This document shows positions 52,776 to 61,012 of a stretch of 64,000 bases of DNA, in pieces (positions within the stretch are counted from its first letter, which is position 1; each line of letters begins with the position of its first letter). The notes beneath the pieces were generated by a model. The model was not told the DNA's origin. It saw only the letters and a list, made by a program, of their open reading frames with translations, and ran no database searches. This stretch comes from Haliangium sp050303215 (GTDB lineage: Bacteria > Myxococcota_A > Polyangia > Haliangiales > Haliangiaceae). The stretch covers positions 1 to 64,000 of the forward strand of contig NZ_JBNLBH010000151.1 of assembly GCF_050303215.1 (NCBI RefSeq). The letters run 5' to 3'. The translations under genes and the position numbers were made by a program.

Positions 52776-53573
52776 ATGTCTACCGACACTGACACCCGAG
52801 CTCCGTCTCGGCCGAGCGCCGCCCCCCTCCCGGCCAACACCCCCGGGCTCAGCGAGTTCTGGCGCCTGGCCGACACCGCCAAGACCCAAACCGAATACCT
52901 GGCCAACGAGCGCCTACATCGGCTCGCCGACGCCCCCTTCGATGTGCTGCAGAAGATCCTCATCCAATACCGTTACTTCACCATCTTCTACATCACCGAT
53001 CTGGCCCTGCTGGTGGCCAAGCTGCCGTTTGGCGAGCTCCGCAGCCTGCTGGCCGACTTCCTCAACGACGAGCTGGGCAACGGCGACCACGACGCGGCCC
53101 ACGAGCGACTCTACGACAATTTTCTGATGAGCCTCGGCCTCGACGCCCAGGAGCTCGATCGCGACCCCAACCGCGCCAACCTCCGCCTGCTGGACACGCT
53201 GCAGCAGCGCGTGACCAGCGAAGGACCGGCGTACGCGGTCGGGCTGCGCGGCATGGGCGGCGAGTGCCTGTGTCAGATCTATCTGGCCGCGATGCACGAG
53301 CATTTTTCCAAGAACCCGGCCATTCGCGAGCGCGCCAAGGACCTCGACTGGGTGTTTTGGGACATCCACACCGGCGAGGTCGACATCGCCCACCGCGAGA
53401 AGCTCAAGGCGGCCCTGCACGAGTACGTGCTCGAGAACCCCGACGAGCTGCCCGAGCTCGTGCGCGGCTACGTGGACGCCAAGTCCATCTTCGAGCAGTT
53501 CTGGGAGAACATTTATTCCGACTACCTCGGCCCTGCCGCCGCCTCCAAGCGCCGGGCGGCGACCGCGAGCTGA
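52776..53573 (+). CDS. Haem-oxygenase-like diiron (iron-containing redox) protein
   Basis: The 265-residue helical protein resembles the iron-containing redox enzyme/HDO family (relatives include UndA, BesC and the SznF central domain). Likely ligands appear in DFLNDELGNGDHDAAHERLYDNFL, GMGGECLCQIYLAAMHEHF and DIHTGEVDIAHREKL, the His/Glu sets expected for a diiron site. AGGAG lies 7 bp before the ATG. It leads a four-gene operon with a VOC protein, a sulfotransferase and an exporter, so it may oxidise or cleave a small molecule that is then sulfated. The family call is good; the substrate is unknown. Confidence 0.8.
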   Translation: MSTDTDTRAPSRPSAAPLPANTPGLSEFWRLADTAKTQTEYLANERLHRLADAPFDVLQKILIQYRYFTIFYITDLALLVAKLPFGELRSLLADFLNDELGNGDHDAAHERLYDNFLMSLGLDAQELDRDPNRANLRLLDTLQQRVTSEGPAYAVGLRGMGGECLCQIYLAAMHEHFSKNPAIRERAKDLDWVFWDIHTGEVDIAHREKLKAALHEYVLENPDELPELVRGYVDAKSIFEQFWENIYSDYLGPAAASKRRAATAS

Positions 53574-53588
53574 CCTAGGAGACACGCC

Positions 53589-54047
53589 ATGCCCAACGCG
53601 AAGATCTCTCAATTCCACCTGGCCTTCCCCGTCACCGACTTGGCCATCGCGCGCGACTTCTACGGCCGGGTGATGGGCTGCCCCGAGGGTCGCAGCAGCG
53701 ACGTCTACGTCGACTTCGACTTCTACGGCCACCAGATCGTCGCCCACATCGCGCCCGCGCTGCCCCAGCCCAGCGACTCGGTGTTCGACGGCCACGAGGT
53801 CCCGGTCCCGCACTTCGGCTTGAACCTCGACCGGGACGCCTGGGACACCCTGGCCGCGCGGCTGGAGGCGCACGAGGTGCGGTTCTTCGAAAAGCCGCAC
53901 CTGCGGCTCGAAGGGCGCAAGGGTGAGCACGCCACGATGTTCATCTTCGACCCATTCGGGAACGCGCTGGAGTTCAAGTCGTTCACGGACCACGACGAGG
54001 CGTTCGTGAGCGACGCCGCCGACACCCGAGCAGGAGCAAGCCGATGA
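53589..54047 (+). CDS. VOC-family protein (glyoxalase/dioxygenase-like)
   Basis: The 152-residue product has two beta-alpha-beta-beta-beta halves: FHLAFPVTDLAIARDFYGRVMGC in the first and HEVRFFEKPHLR, FIFDPFGNALEFKSF in the second. His in SQFHLAF, His in GHQIVAH and Glu in NALEFK are candidate metal ligands. AGGAG lies 7 bp before the ATG, and its stop overlaps the sulfotransferase start (ATGA). It probably acts on an intermediate of the same pathway. Confidence 0.87.
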   Translation: MPNAKISQFHLAFPVTDLAIARDFYGRVMGCPEGRSSDVYVDFDFYGHQIVAHIAPALPQPSDSVFDGHEVPVPHFGLNLDRDAWDTLAARLEAHEVRFFEKPHLRLEGRKGEHATMFIFDPFGNALEFKSFTDHDEAFVSDAADTRAGASR

Positions 54048-54955
54048 CCGCCCCCCAGATCGCCTGGCCGACCAAGTCCCGCGAGTTTCGCAACCACCAC
54101 TTCGACTCCACCATCTGGAACCAGTTCGAGTTCCGCGACGACGACATCGTCATCGCCACCTACGCCAAGTCCGGCACCACCTGGATGCAGCAGATCGTCG
54201 CCCAGCTCTTGTTCGCCGGCGCCGAGGGCCTCGAGGTCGCGCGCATGTCGCCGTGCCTGGAGCACCGGGTGCCGCCGCAGCCGGTCAAGCTGGCCCAGGT
54301 CGCGGCCCAGACCCATCGCCGGTTCCTCAAGACCCACCTGGCCGTGGACGTGCTGGTGTTCTCGCCCAAGGCCAAGTACATTCACATCGATCGCGACGGC
54401 CGGGACGTGGTCTGGAGCATGTACAACCACCACCTGAACGCCAACGACACCTGGTACGACACCCTCAACAACACCCCCGGACTGGTCGGCTATCGGATGG
54501 AGAAGCCGCCCTCGTGCGTGCGTGAGTACTTCCACGCCTGGCTCGAGAAGGACGGGTACCCGTTCTGGCCGTTCTGGCCCCACGTGCGCTCGTGGTGGGG
54601 GGTGCGGCACCTGCCCAACGTCCTGTCGCTGCACTACGCCCAGCTCAAGGCCGACATGCCGGGCGAAATCCGCCGCATTGCCAAGTTCCTCGACATCACC
54701 ATCGACGAGCGCAAGTGGCCGGCCATCGTCGAGCACTGCAGCTTCGACTACATGAAGAGCAACGCCACCAAGAGCCTGCCCTTCGAGGGCAAGTTCTGGG
54801 ACGGCGGCGCCCAGACCTTCGTGCACAAGGGCGTCAACGGGCGCTGGCGCGACATCCTGACCGCCGACGAGGTCAAGGCCTACGAGGAGCGCGCCGAACG
54901 CGAGTTGGGGCCGGCCTGCGCGCGCTGGCTCGCGACCGGCGAGCTGTGGTCGTGA
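54044..54955 (+). CDS. PAPS-dependent sulfotransferase
   Basis: This 303-residue cytosolic enzyme shows the PAPS 5'-phosphosulfate loop IATYAKSGTTWMQQIV with its Lys, the catalytic His region (RRFLKTHLAVDVL), and IHIDRDGRDVVWSMYNHHL for the 3'-phosphate, plus FLDITIDE and the C-terminal GVNGRWRDILT motif (RKGxxGDWK-type). It is expected to sulfate a hydroxyl or amine of a small molecule. It overlaps the VOC gene by 4 bp and is followed 28 bp later by a TauE/SafE exporter. Confidence 0.93.
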   Translation: MTAPQIAWPTKSREFRNHHFDSTIWNQFEFRDDDIVIATYAKSGTTWMQQIVAQLLFAGAEGLEVARMSPCLEHRVPPQPVKLAQVAAQTHRRFLKTHLAVDVLVFSPKAKYIHIDRDGRDVVWSMYNHHLNANDTWYDTLNNTPGLVGYRMEKPPSCVREYFHAWLEKDGYPFWPFWPHVRSWWGVRHLPNVLSLHYAQLKADMPGEIRRIAKFLDITIDERKWPAIVEHCSFDYMKSNATKSLPFEGKFWDGGAQTFVHKGVNGRWRDILTADEVKAYEERAERELGPACARWLATGELWS

Positions 54956-54983
54956 TCTCCGGCCCGGTCGGCCACGGGCGGTC

Positions 54984-55733
54984 ATGACCGCCCTGCTGGT
55001 CAGCGCGGCGGTCGTGGCCCTGGGCGCGTGCGTCCAGTCGGCGGTCGGGTTCGGCATCGGCCTGGTCGGGGTCCCGCTGCTGCTGTGGGCGGGGCGCCCC
55101 CTGCCCGAGGCCGTGGCCTTGATGCTCGGCGCAGCCGCGGTTCAGACCGGGTACGGAACCTACGTCACCCGCGCTCACATCGTGCGCCGCCGCGCGCTCA
55201 CGATGGCGCCGATGCAGTGGGCCGGCATCACCGTCGGCGTGGTCGGCATGGGCGCGCTCACCGAGTACGGCCCCGGCACGGTCAAGCAAATCGTGAGCGC
55301 GCTGGTCCTGCTCGTGATCCTGGTTCGGATCGCGGTCCGGCCTCGCCCCACCGCCGCGCTGCACCCGGCCTGGACCGCGGCCGCCGCCGGCAGCTCGGGC
55401 GCCATGGCCGGGCTGGCCGGGATGGGCGGGCCGCCCCTGGTGCTCTACGCCATGGCCCACGGCTGGCCGCCCGACGCCTTCCGGGGCTTCTTGTGGTGCC
55501 AGTTCCTGCTCGCCGTGCCCGCGCTCGTGGCCGCCCTCGCGCTCAAGTTCGGCGCCGAGGTGCTGCTCACCTTCGGCCTCGGCGTCGCGCTGGCGCCGTG
55601 CACCTGGCTGGGCGCGCGCGCGGGCCTGGCGCTCTCGTCCGGCTGGACCGCGACCCGGCGCCGGCGCCTCGCCACCGCCATGCTGCTCGCGATCGCGGTG
55701 ACCGGGCTGTCCGCCCCATACTTCGGTCCGTAG
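54984..55733 (+). CDS. TauE/SafE-family membrane transporter
   Basis: The 249-residue product has about eight hydrophobic helices and the family half-motifs VGFGIGLVGVPLLLW and GSSGAMAGLAGMGGPPLVLY, each with Gly-rich breaks. Members export sulfite, sulfonates or sulfur-containing organic anions. Its place directly after the sulfotransferase suggests export of sulfated product, sulfite or excess sulfur. A GC-rich hairpin follows 9 bp after the stop and may end the operon. Confidence 0.9.
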   Translation: MTALLVSAAVVALGACVQSAVGFGIGLVGVPLLLWAGRPLPEAVALMLGAAAVQTGYGTYVTRAHIVRRRALTMAPMQWAGITVGVVGMGALTEYGPGTVKQIVSALVLLVILVRIAVRPRPTAALHPAWTAAAAGSSGAMAGLAGMGGPPLVLYAMAHGWPPDAFRGFLWCQFLLAVPALVAALALKFGAEVLLTFGLGVALAPCTWLGARAGLALSSGWTATRRRRLATAMLLAIAVTGLSAPYFGP

Positions 55734-55741
55734 CCTCGTAA

Positions 55742-55757
55742 CCGGCGGCCCCGCCGG
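55742..55757 (+). terminator. Possible terminator hairpin after the sulfotransferase operon
   Basis: CCGGCGG and CCGCCGG (7-bp arms) are separated by CC, so a stem of about six pairs with a small loop is possible. It begins 9 bp after the exporter stop. No T-tract follows, so it would be a weak or Rho-aided terminator. Confidence 0.35.
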
Positions 55758-56367
55758 CCAGCGACGTGTATACCGTACGGCAGTCCAACCAAAGCTAGTT
55801 CAGCGGGCCTGGGCGAGGCAGCGCGTCGACACGCCGACTCAATGACGCCAACGTGACGATTTCGCAGCAGCGGACATTGGTTCGCCGACGGGTTCGAACT
55901 CGTGACTCACCGGCGCCGCGCCCGCCACCCGGCGCGCCGAACGGTCGGCACTTGAGCGGGCGCTGCGACGCCGGTCTCGGCCGCCTGCACCGTGGGCGAG
56001 GTCGGCCCAGGCGCCAGGCCACGACTGGCCAGATCACTTGTCATTGCCGGCACGCCGGACGGCGATGGCTCGAACTGGGACGACTGCCGTGAACGATATC
56101 TTATAATAAGATCGACACTTCCCAATTTCCTTGACCCACTCGTGCGCCCTCTCTAGATTTTTATTTGTAACGAGCGAAGCCGCGTAAACGGCCCCGAGGC
56201 GGCGCTGGCGCGCACTCACGGCGGACCTCCTTCGCTCCCGCACACGTGCCGTCACCATAGTTTCAAATACGATCATTCGTTCACTCAGATGGGTACGGGG
56301 GGCCGCGCACGCGCGGGCCAATGAGAGAAGCGCCGGCCCCGCGCACGCCCGACGAGACACTAGGGAG
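55758..56367. other. 610-bp intergenic region with AT-rich patch
   Basis: No convincing gene is seen. A minus-strand frame at 56034-56381 (115 codons) crosses the AT-rich patch and has no known motif or RBS, so it is not called. GC content drops at about 56090-56180 (TTATAATAAG, CTAGATTTTTATTTG), which is rare here and may be a promoter or foreign DNA. GGGTTCGAACTC at about 55890 resembles a tRNA T-loop, but no tRNA can be folded. Confidence 0.5.
56098..56112. promoter_or_regulatory. AT-rich palindrome upstream of the ECF sigma gene
   Basis: ATCTTAT-A-ATAAGAT is a perfect 7-bp-arm inverted repeat with a one-base centre, within an AT-rich island 255 bp before the ECF sigma start. The shape is that of a dimeric repressor site. 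No partner is known. Confidence 0.45.
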
Positions 56368-57042
56368 ATGATGAACACCACGCTCAGTCAGGTATCAGAT
56401 GACGACGCAGACCACTGTGTCGAGCCCACCGACGACGAGATCGTCGCGCTGGTGCGCATGGGTCGCCACGCGATGTTCGAGGACATCGTGCACCGCCACG
56501 GCCGGCTCCTGCACCGGGTCGCCTGCCGCATCGTCCGAGACTCGGCCGAGGCCGAGGACGTCGTGCAAGAGACCTTCACCCGCGCCCTGGCCATGCTGCC
56601 CCAGTACAGCGGCAGCGGGCGCTTCGTCGGCTGGCTCACGCGGATTGCGGTCCACGAAGCGCTCGGCCGCAAGCGGCAGCAGAAGCGGATCGATGCCGGG
56701 CACCGAGTGGGTGACGACGGGCAGGTGTTGGCGGTCACGCTCGCGGCCACCCCGCGCGGCACCGATCCCGAGTCCTGCGCCTCCAACAGCCAGCTCGGCG
56801 CGCTGCTCGGACACGCCATCGAGCGCCTGCCGAGCCACTTTCGGGCCGTGTTCGAGCTGCGCGCGGTCGAGGAGCTGAGCACACTCGAGACCGCCGCCCG
56901 CCTGGGCATCCCTCCCCAGACCGTGAAGACCCGCTTCCACCGCGCCAAGCGGCTGCTCCGATCCCAGCTCTCGCATCACTACCACGGCCGTCGGCGCGCG
57001 ACCACCCACCCAGGGCGGAGACGCGCCGACACCTTGATGTGA
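56368..57042 (+). CDS. ECF-type RNA polymerase sigma factor
   Basis: The 224-residue protein has region 2 (EIVALVRMGRHAMFEDIVHRHGRLLHRVACRIVRDSAEAEDVVQETFTRAL, with the DAEDxxQ-like helix) and region 4 (LPSHFRAVFELRAVEELSTLETAARLGIPPQTVKTRFHRAKRLL). The ATG at 56371 directly after is also possible and has better spacing from TAGGGAG. The basic tail (HHYHGRRRATTHPGRRR) is extra. It is convergent with the tyrosinase gene; no anti-sigma gene is recognisable beside it. Confidence 0.93.
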   Translation: MMNTTLSQVSDDDADHCVEPTDDEIVALVRMGRHAMFEDIVHRHGRLLHRVACRIVRDSAEAEDVVQETFTRALAMLPQYSGSGRFVGWLTRIAVHEALGRKRQQKRIDAGHRVGDDGQVLAVTLAATPRGTDPESCASNSQLGALLGHAIERLPSHFRAVFELRAVEELSTLETAARLGIPPQTVKTRFHRAKRLLRSQLSHHYHGRRRATTHPGRRRADTLM

Positions 57043-57127
57043 CGCCGAGATGGCGGCCGCGTGACGGCCGCATGCGTGGGCAGCCTCGCCAATCTCAACC
57101 GGCCGGTGTCCAATCCGGCACGCGCGC

Positions 57128-58459
57128 TCACTGCGGCGTGGGCAAGGTATCGTACTCGTAACCCAGCGCCTTGTAGTCGAAGGTGTCGGACGCCGGGACG
57201 TCGCTGAAGTTGAACAGCCCACCCCGGTACTCGTCCGGGTAGCCTGGGTTGCCGTAGTCTGCCATGCGCGCGGCGTCGCCGCTGGCCAGGTTGGCCTCCT
57301 GCCAGGCCGCCCACACCCGGTCGACCTGGGCGTGGTGCAAGAAGAAGATCGGATCGTTGGGGTTGGCGGAGCTGAACTGCATGTCGCCACCGACGTACAC
57401 GTGGCCGCGGCCGTGCATCTTGCAGCCGGCGGCGACGCACAACGGCTCGGTGTCGTCGTTGTCGAAGCCCTCGAGGTACTGCCGGAACGACACGTCCTCC
57501 TCGGTGTAGCAGTCATCGTAGGGGGCCGAGTCGTAGACCTCGCGGTCGAAGACCTGGGCGATCGCGGCGCCGTCCGCCGGCCCTTGCACCTGTGGCAGGC
57601 AGCCGACCTTGCGCAGCAGCGGCCGAGTGCCGCAGCGGATGCTGTCGGGGTGGAAGATCGGCTGGCCGTCGGTGTAGATGTTGAGCGCGAAGCCCTGGTC
57701 GACCAAGTAGCCCTCGACGGCGGCCTGGGCGTCATCGCAGGCGCCGGGCGTGCCCAGGTAGTCGCGCTCGAACAACGGCGCGCAGGTGCTGGGGTCGCCG
57801 TCGTCGTAGCAGTCGGTCCAGTCCCAGTACGGCAGCGCGAAGTCGGGGTCGCCGATGGCCTCGGCCATGTCGGCCTCCAAGCGCAGGAGCAGGTAGCGGT
57901 GCCAGGGCAAGAACTGAGGTCCCATGTGAGCCATCCGGGTCACGCCCTGATACTGCGTCATCATGGAGATGAACGCGTTGGCGTGGGCCTCGACGTAGAA
58001 GTCGTACAAGTTGCGGGGGTAGGGTGTCAGCCCCAGCTCGTCACAGAAGCTGGTGTAGTCGGCCCGAGCGGAGCCGGGATCGCCGCTGTCCACCGTGATG
58101 TTCTTGAGCGCCACGAAGGCGTCGATGACGGCCTGCTTGTCCTGGTCGGTGAGCGTCGACCACGATCGCCGCACTCGCCGGGTCGCGGGCGGCGTGTCCG
58201 GAATCCCCCACCGAGGTGCTCCCGACACGCCGGGGACATCGAGGCCGTCGTGGGTGCCGACCCCGGCCTCGATCTGCATGCACACCTGCTCGTGCTCCGG
58301 GGTCACCGGGCTGGCGTCCACCCCGCTCGCGTCCACCCCGCCTGCGTCCACCCCGCCCGCGTCCACCATGCCCGGGTCGTCATCGCCGCCACAGGCGACT
58401 CCGGCCAAGAGCGCTACCAGGGCGCCGGCGAGCAACCGTCGATCGTAGTCCATCTTCAT
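57128..58459 (-). CDS. Tyrosinase-type dicopper lipoprotein
   Basis: The 443-residue product opens with MKMDYDRRLLAGALVALLAGVACGG, a lipoprotein signal, then a VDAGGVDASGVDAS linker encoded by 15-bp repeats. The CuA site shows His in EAHANAFIS, AHMGPQFLPWHR; the CuB site shows MHGRGHVYVGGD and DPIFFLHHAQVDRVWAAWQ. It should oxidise phenols at the cell surface. A start 15 codons upstream is open, but 58459 begins the signal peptide directly. It lies downstream of two LysR-type genes on the same strand. Confidence 0.92.
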   Translation of the reverse strand: MKMDYDRRLLAGALVALLAGVACGGDDDPGMVDAGGVDAGGVDASGVDASPVTPEHEQVCMQIEAGVGTHDGLDVPGVSGAPRWGIPDTPPATRRVRRSWSTLTDQDKQAVIDAFVALKNITVDSGDPGSARADYTSFCDELGLTPYPRNLYDFYVEAHANAFISMMTQYQGVTRMAHMGPQFLPWHRYLLLRLEADMAEAIGDPDFALPYWDWTDCYDDGDPSTCAPLFERDYLGTPGACDDAQAAVEGYLVDQGFALNIYTDGQPIFHPDSIRCGTRPLLRKVGCLPQVQGPADGAAIAQVFDREVYDSAPYDDCYTEEDVSFRQYLEGFDNDDTEPLCVAAGCKMHGRGHVYVGGDMQFSSANPNDPIFFLHHAQVDRVWAAWQEANLASGDAARMADYGNPGYPDEYRGGLFNFSDVPASDTFDYKALGYEYDTLPTPQ

Positions 58460-58627
58460 ATCCGCTGATCCTTCCTGGTTGGTCCATGGCAGCGATAGAC
58501 GCACGCGTCCCCTCCCGAGACGCGGGCCTCACCTCGACGCCATCGAGCGCGGCGCGGTGCCGCGGGCTCGACGCTGACGCCGACGCTGCTGGTTCCAACT
58601 TACCCCTTCGCCGCCGGACGAGAACCC

Positions 58628-58954
58628 CTACTTCCGGCCATCACCTTCGTCGGATCCGGCCATCCCACCCGGCGGGTCGCGCTCCCGCCCCGGAGCCGCC
58701 CGGCGCGCCCGCTCCAGAAGCTCGTCGTAGGACGCGAGCAGCGCCGCCCCGTCCATGAGCAGCGTCCGCGCGGCTGGGGTTGGAAACGCCCCCCGGGCGT
58801 CGGACCACAGCAGCGCGATCCCCACTCGCTGCTCCAGCGCGTCGAGCCGACGGCGCAAGGTCGAGCGCGGCACCCCCAGCGCGCTGGCCGCGACCTTCAC
58901 GCTGCCGGCTTCGACCACGGCCAAAAACGCGCGTAGCTCGTCCAGGTCGGCCAT
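58628..58954 (-). CDS. Stand-alone LysR-type HTH protein (truncated LTTR)
   Basis: The 108-residue product is just a LysR DNA-binding half: MADLDELRAFLAVVEAGSVKVAASALGVPRSTLRRRLDALEQRVG, plus the linker helix region. The effector domain (about 200 residues) is missing. It starts 2 bp after the stop of a full-length LysR gene, so the two are translated together. The C-tail is Gly/Asp-rich. It could be a dominant partner of the full LTTR, or a decayed copy. An intact frame with normal codon use argues against recent decay. Confidence 0.8.
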   Translation of the reverse strand: MADLDELRAFLAVVEAGSVKVAASALGVPRSTLRRRLDALEQRVGIALLWSDARGAFPTPAARTLLMDGAALLASYDELLERARRAAPGRERDPPGGMAGSDEGDGRK

Positions 58955-58956
58955 GG

Positions 58957-59841
58957 TCAGAACGTCTCCTCCAGGGCTCGAATGGACCGCAAGTACTGCC
59001 GATAGGGCGCCCGCATCTTGGGCGTATCGGGCATCACCACCCGCAGCTCGAGCTCGCGTCCGAAAACCTCGGGCAAGATCGGGACCACGCCGCCGTCCGG
59101 GAGCACAGGGCCGGACATGCCGGCGTCGGGCACGCGCGCAAGGCCCATGCCCATGGCCAGACACTGGCGCACGAGCAGGATGTCCGGGGACGACAGCCAG
59201 GTCCGCACGGTCATGCTGCCACCCTCCCGCAGCGGCCAGTGCGTCGGGTCCTCGCCGGGCGGTATCCACGACAGGAGCTGGTGCCGGGTGAGCTCCTGCA
59301 CGCTGGCGGGCGCGCCGTGGCGATCGACGTACTGCCGGCTCGCCAACACCAGCTCGGGCACGCGCCGGATCACGGCGCTGAGCCACGGCCCCTCGCCGGG
59401 GCGGGACTCGAAGGTGACCGCGATGTCCGCCTCGTCGGGCAACAGCGTCATCGGGCGCGCCACCGGCAGCACCCGATGGCGGATGCCCGAAAAGCACGCG
59501 CGGTGACCCGCGAGCACCATGGCGTTGACCTGGGGCGGCAGGCCGACCGGAATCGCCACCCGGTACTCGCCGACCACGCCGGTCGCGTTGGTGCGCACCT
59601 GGTCGATCAGGGACTCACCGCGGACGACCAGCTCGCGCCCGCCCCGGACCAACTCCTGCCCGGCCGAGGTCAGCACCAGCCGCCGGCCCGCGCGCGTCAC
59701 CAGGGCCACGCCGACCTCGTCTTCGAGCTCGGAGATCCGCTTCTGGACCGTGTTCTGGCCGATCTCGAGCGCACGCGCAGCCGCGGCCACGCTGCCTCCC
59801 TTGGCGAAGGCGAGTAGGGTCTTCAGCCGATCCAGGTTCAT
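58957..59841 (-). CDS. LysR-family transcriptional regulator
   Basis: This 294-residue regulator has the N-terminal winged HTH (MNLDRLKTLLAFAKGGSVAAAARALEIGQNTVQKRISELEDEVGVALVTR) and an effector-binding domain (GEYRVAIPVGLPPQVNAM, ADIAVTFESRPGEG, LVRQCLAMGMGLARVPD). Family length is standard. It is followed immediately by the HTH-only gene, then the tyrosinase gene, which may be its target. Confidence 0.93.
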   Translation of the reverse strand: MNLDRLKTLLAFAKGGSVAAAARALEIGQNTVQKRISELEDEVGVALVTRAGRRLVLTSAGQELVRGGRELVVRGESLIDQVRTNATGVVGEYRVAIPVGLPPQVNAMVLAGHRACFSGIRHRVLPVARPMTLLPDEADIAVTFESRPGEGPWLSAVIRRVPELVLASRQYVDRHGAPASVQELTRHQLLSWIPPGEDPTHWPLREGGSMTVRTWLSSPDILLVRQCLAMGMGLARVPDAGMSGPVLPDGGVVPILPEVFGRELELRVVMPDTPKMRAPYRQYLRSIRALEETF

Positions 59842-59921
59842 CGAGGGCGCTCACTGCGTCAACGGCGCAAGAACGCTCGATGGTACCTCAGCTCATGCGC
59901 CGAACGGCGCGGCCCGCGCCT

Positions 59922-60791
59922 CTACCTGAGCGCCGCGACCGGATCGTCGCCGTCGTCGCCCTCGTCCGGCAACGGCTCGCCGTCGCCCTCGTCCGGCAGC
60001 GGTTCACCGTCGCCCTCGTCCGGCACTGGCTCGTCGTCGCCCTCGCCCGGCAGCGGCTCGCCATCGCTGGGCAGCTCGAGGTCGCCCTCGCCGCCGGCCC
60101 GGCCGCGGGTCGGCCGCACTCGATCGGCCAACGCGTCGTCGCCGGCCAGGCGCAGGTAGTGCTCGAGGAACATGGCCACGCTCACCAGCACCCGGCGGAA
60201 GCGGGCCTCGTGCTCCCGGCGAGCGTTGCGCACGGTCTCGGTCTCGCGGGCTTCGCGGGCCACGGTGTCGAGCGCCGCGCGGTAGCGGGTCAAGGCCGCG
60301 CTCACGGCCGCGGCCAGGGCGGCGGTATCGACCACCTCGCCCAGCGCGGTCTCGCCCGTGCGCGGGCTCTGCTCGAGCATCACCAGCACGTCGCCGACGT
60401 AGCGTCCCAAGGCCTCGTAGCCGTTGGGGCTGCGCTCGTCGAGCCGATACAGGCGCAAGCTGACCTGGCCCAAGCTCTCTCGGACACGCGACCGAACCGC
60501 CACCAATAGCTCGCTGAGCTCGGCGAAGGCCTGGTCGCGTTCGGCCCGGGCCTCGATGTCGTCGGCCAGATCCTTGGCCACCGCGGCCTCCTGAGCCTCG
60601 AACTCCTCCGTCGTCCGCGCCAGCAGATCGCAGAAGCCGAGCAGCTCGGCCCGGGTGCGCTCCGGCACGATGGCATCCGCCCCCCATCGGGTTTGGATAT
60701 TGGTCACGATATCGTCGGCGTACAGCCGACCGGCCGCGATCACGGCCCGGGCGTACTTGAGCTGGTACGCCGTCACTCGATTGACAGGCAT
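59922..60791 (-). CDS. Helical protein with acidic repeat tail, unknown function
   Basis: The 289-residue product starts at MPVNRVTAYQLKYARAV; GGGGGAG lies 6 bp upstream, which decides against an ATG 33 codons earlier. Most of it is helical (FCDLLARTTEEFEAQEAAVAKDLADDIEARAERDQAFAEL). The C-terminal 45 residues are DGEPLPDEG-type acidic repeats encoded by four 27-bp copies (59961, 59988, 60015, 60042). No known family is recognised. The intergenic minisatellite at 61013 lies upstream. Confidence 0.75.
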   Translation of the reverse strand: MPVNRVTAYQLKYARAVIAAGRLYADDIVTNIQTRWGADAIVPERTRAELLGFCDLLARTTEEFEAQEAAVAKDLADDIEARAERDQAFAELSELLVAVRSRVRESLGQVSLRLYRLDERSPNGYEALGRYVGDVLVMLEQSPRTGETALGEVVDTAALAAAVSAALTRYRAALDTVAREARETETVRNARREHEARFRRVLVSVAMFLEHYLRLAGDDALADRVRPTRGRAGGEGDLELPSDGEPLPGEGDDEPVPDEGDGEPLPDEGDGEPLPDEGDDGDDPVAALR

Positions 60792-61012
60792 GGGTCTCCC
60801 CCTTCTCTTCGAATGTTCCATCCGTCCGGTCGCGGCCAATTCCGCGCCCTCCAGTGCCTTGTCAACTATCACGACCCGCAAGAACGGCAAGTAAGAACAC
60901 GTAAAAAAGTCGCGATAACTCTCGCGACGAAGCCCCTCGATGGCTGCAACTACTCGACATGATTGAGGTATCCCTCGTCACGTCGGAGGCGAAGAAATCG
61001 CCGCGCGGACCA

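Noticed and set aside
55880..55910. tRNA-like T-loop GGGTTCGAACTC
   Set aside because: No acceptor, D- or anticodon stem can be folded around it on either strand.
56034..56381. 115-codon minus-strand frame
   Set aside because: No ribosome site or motif; it crosses the AT-rich palindrome and probable promoter of the ECF gene.
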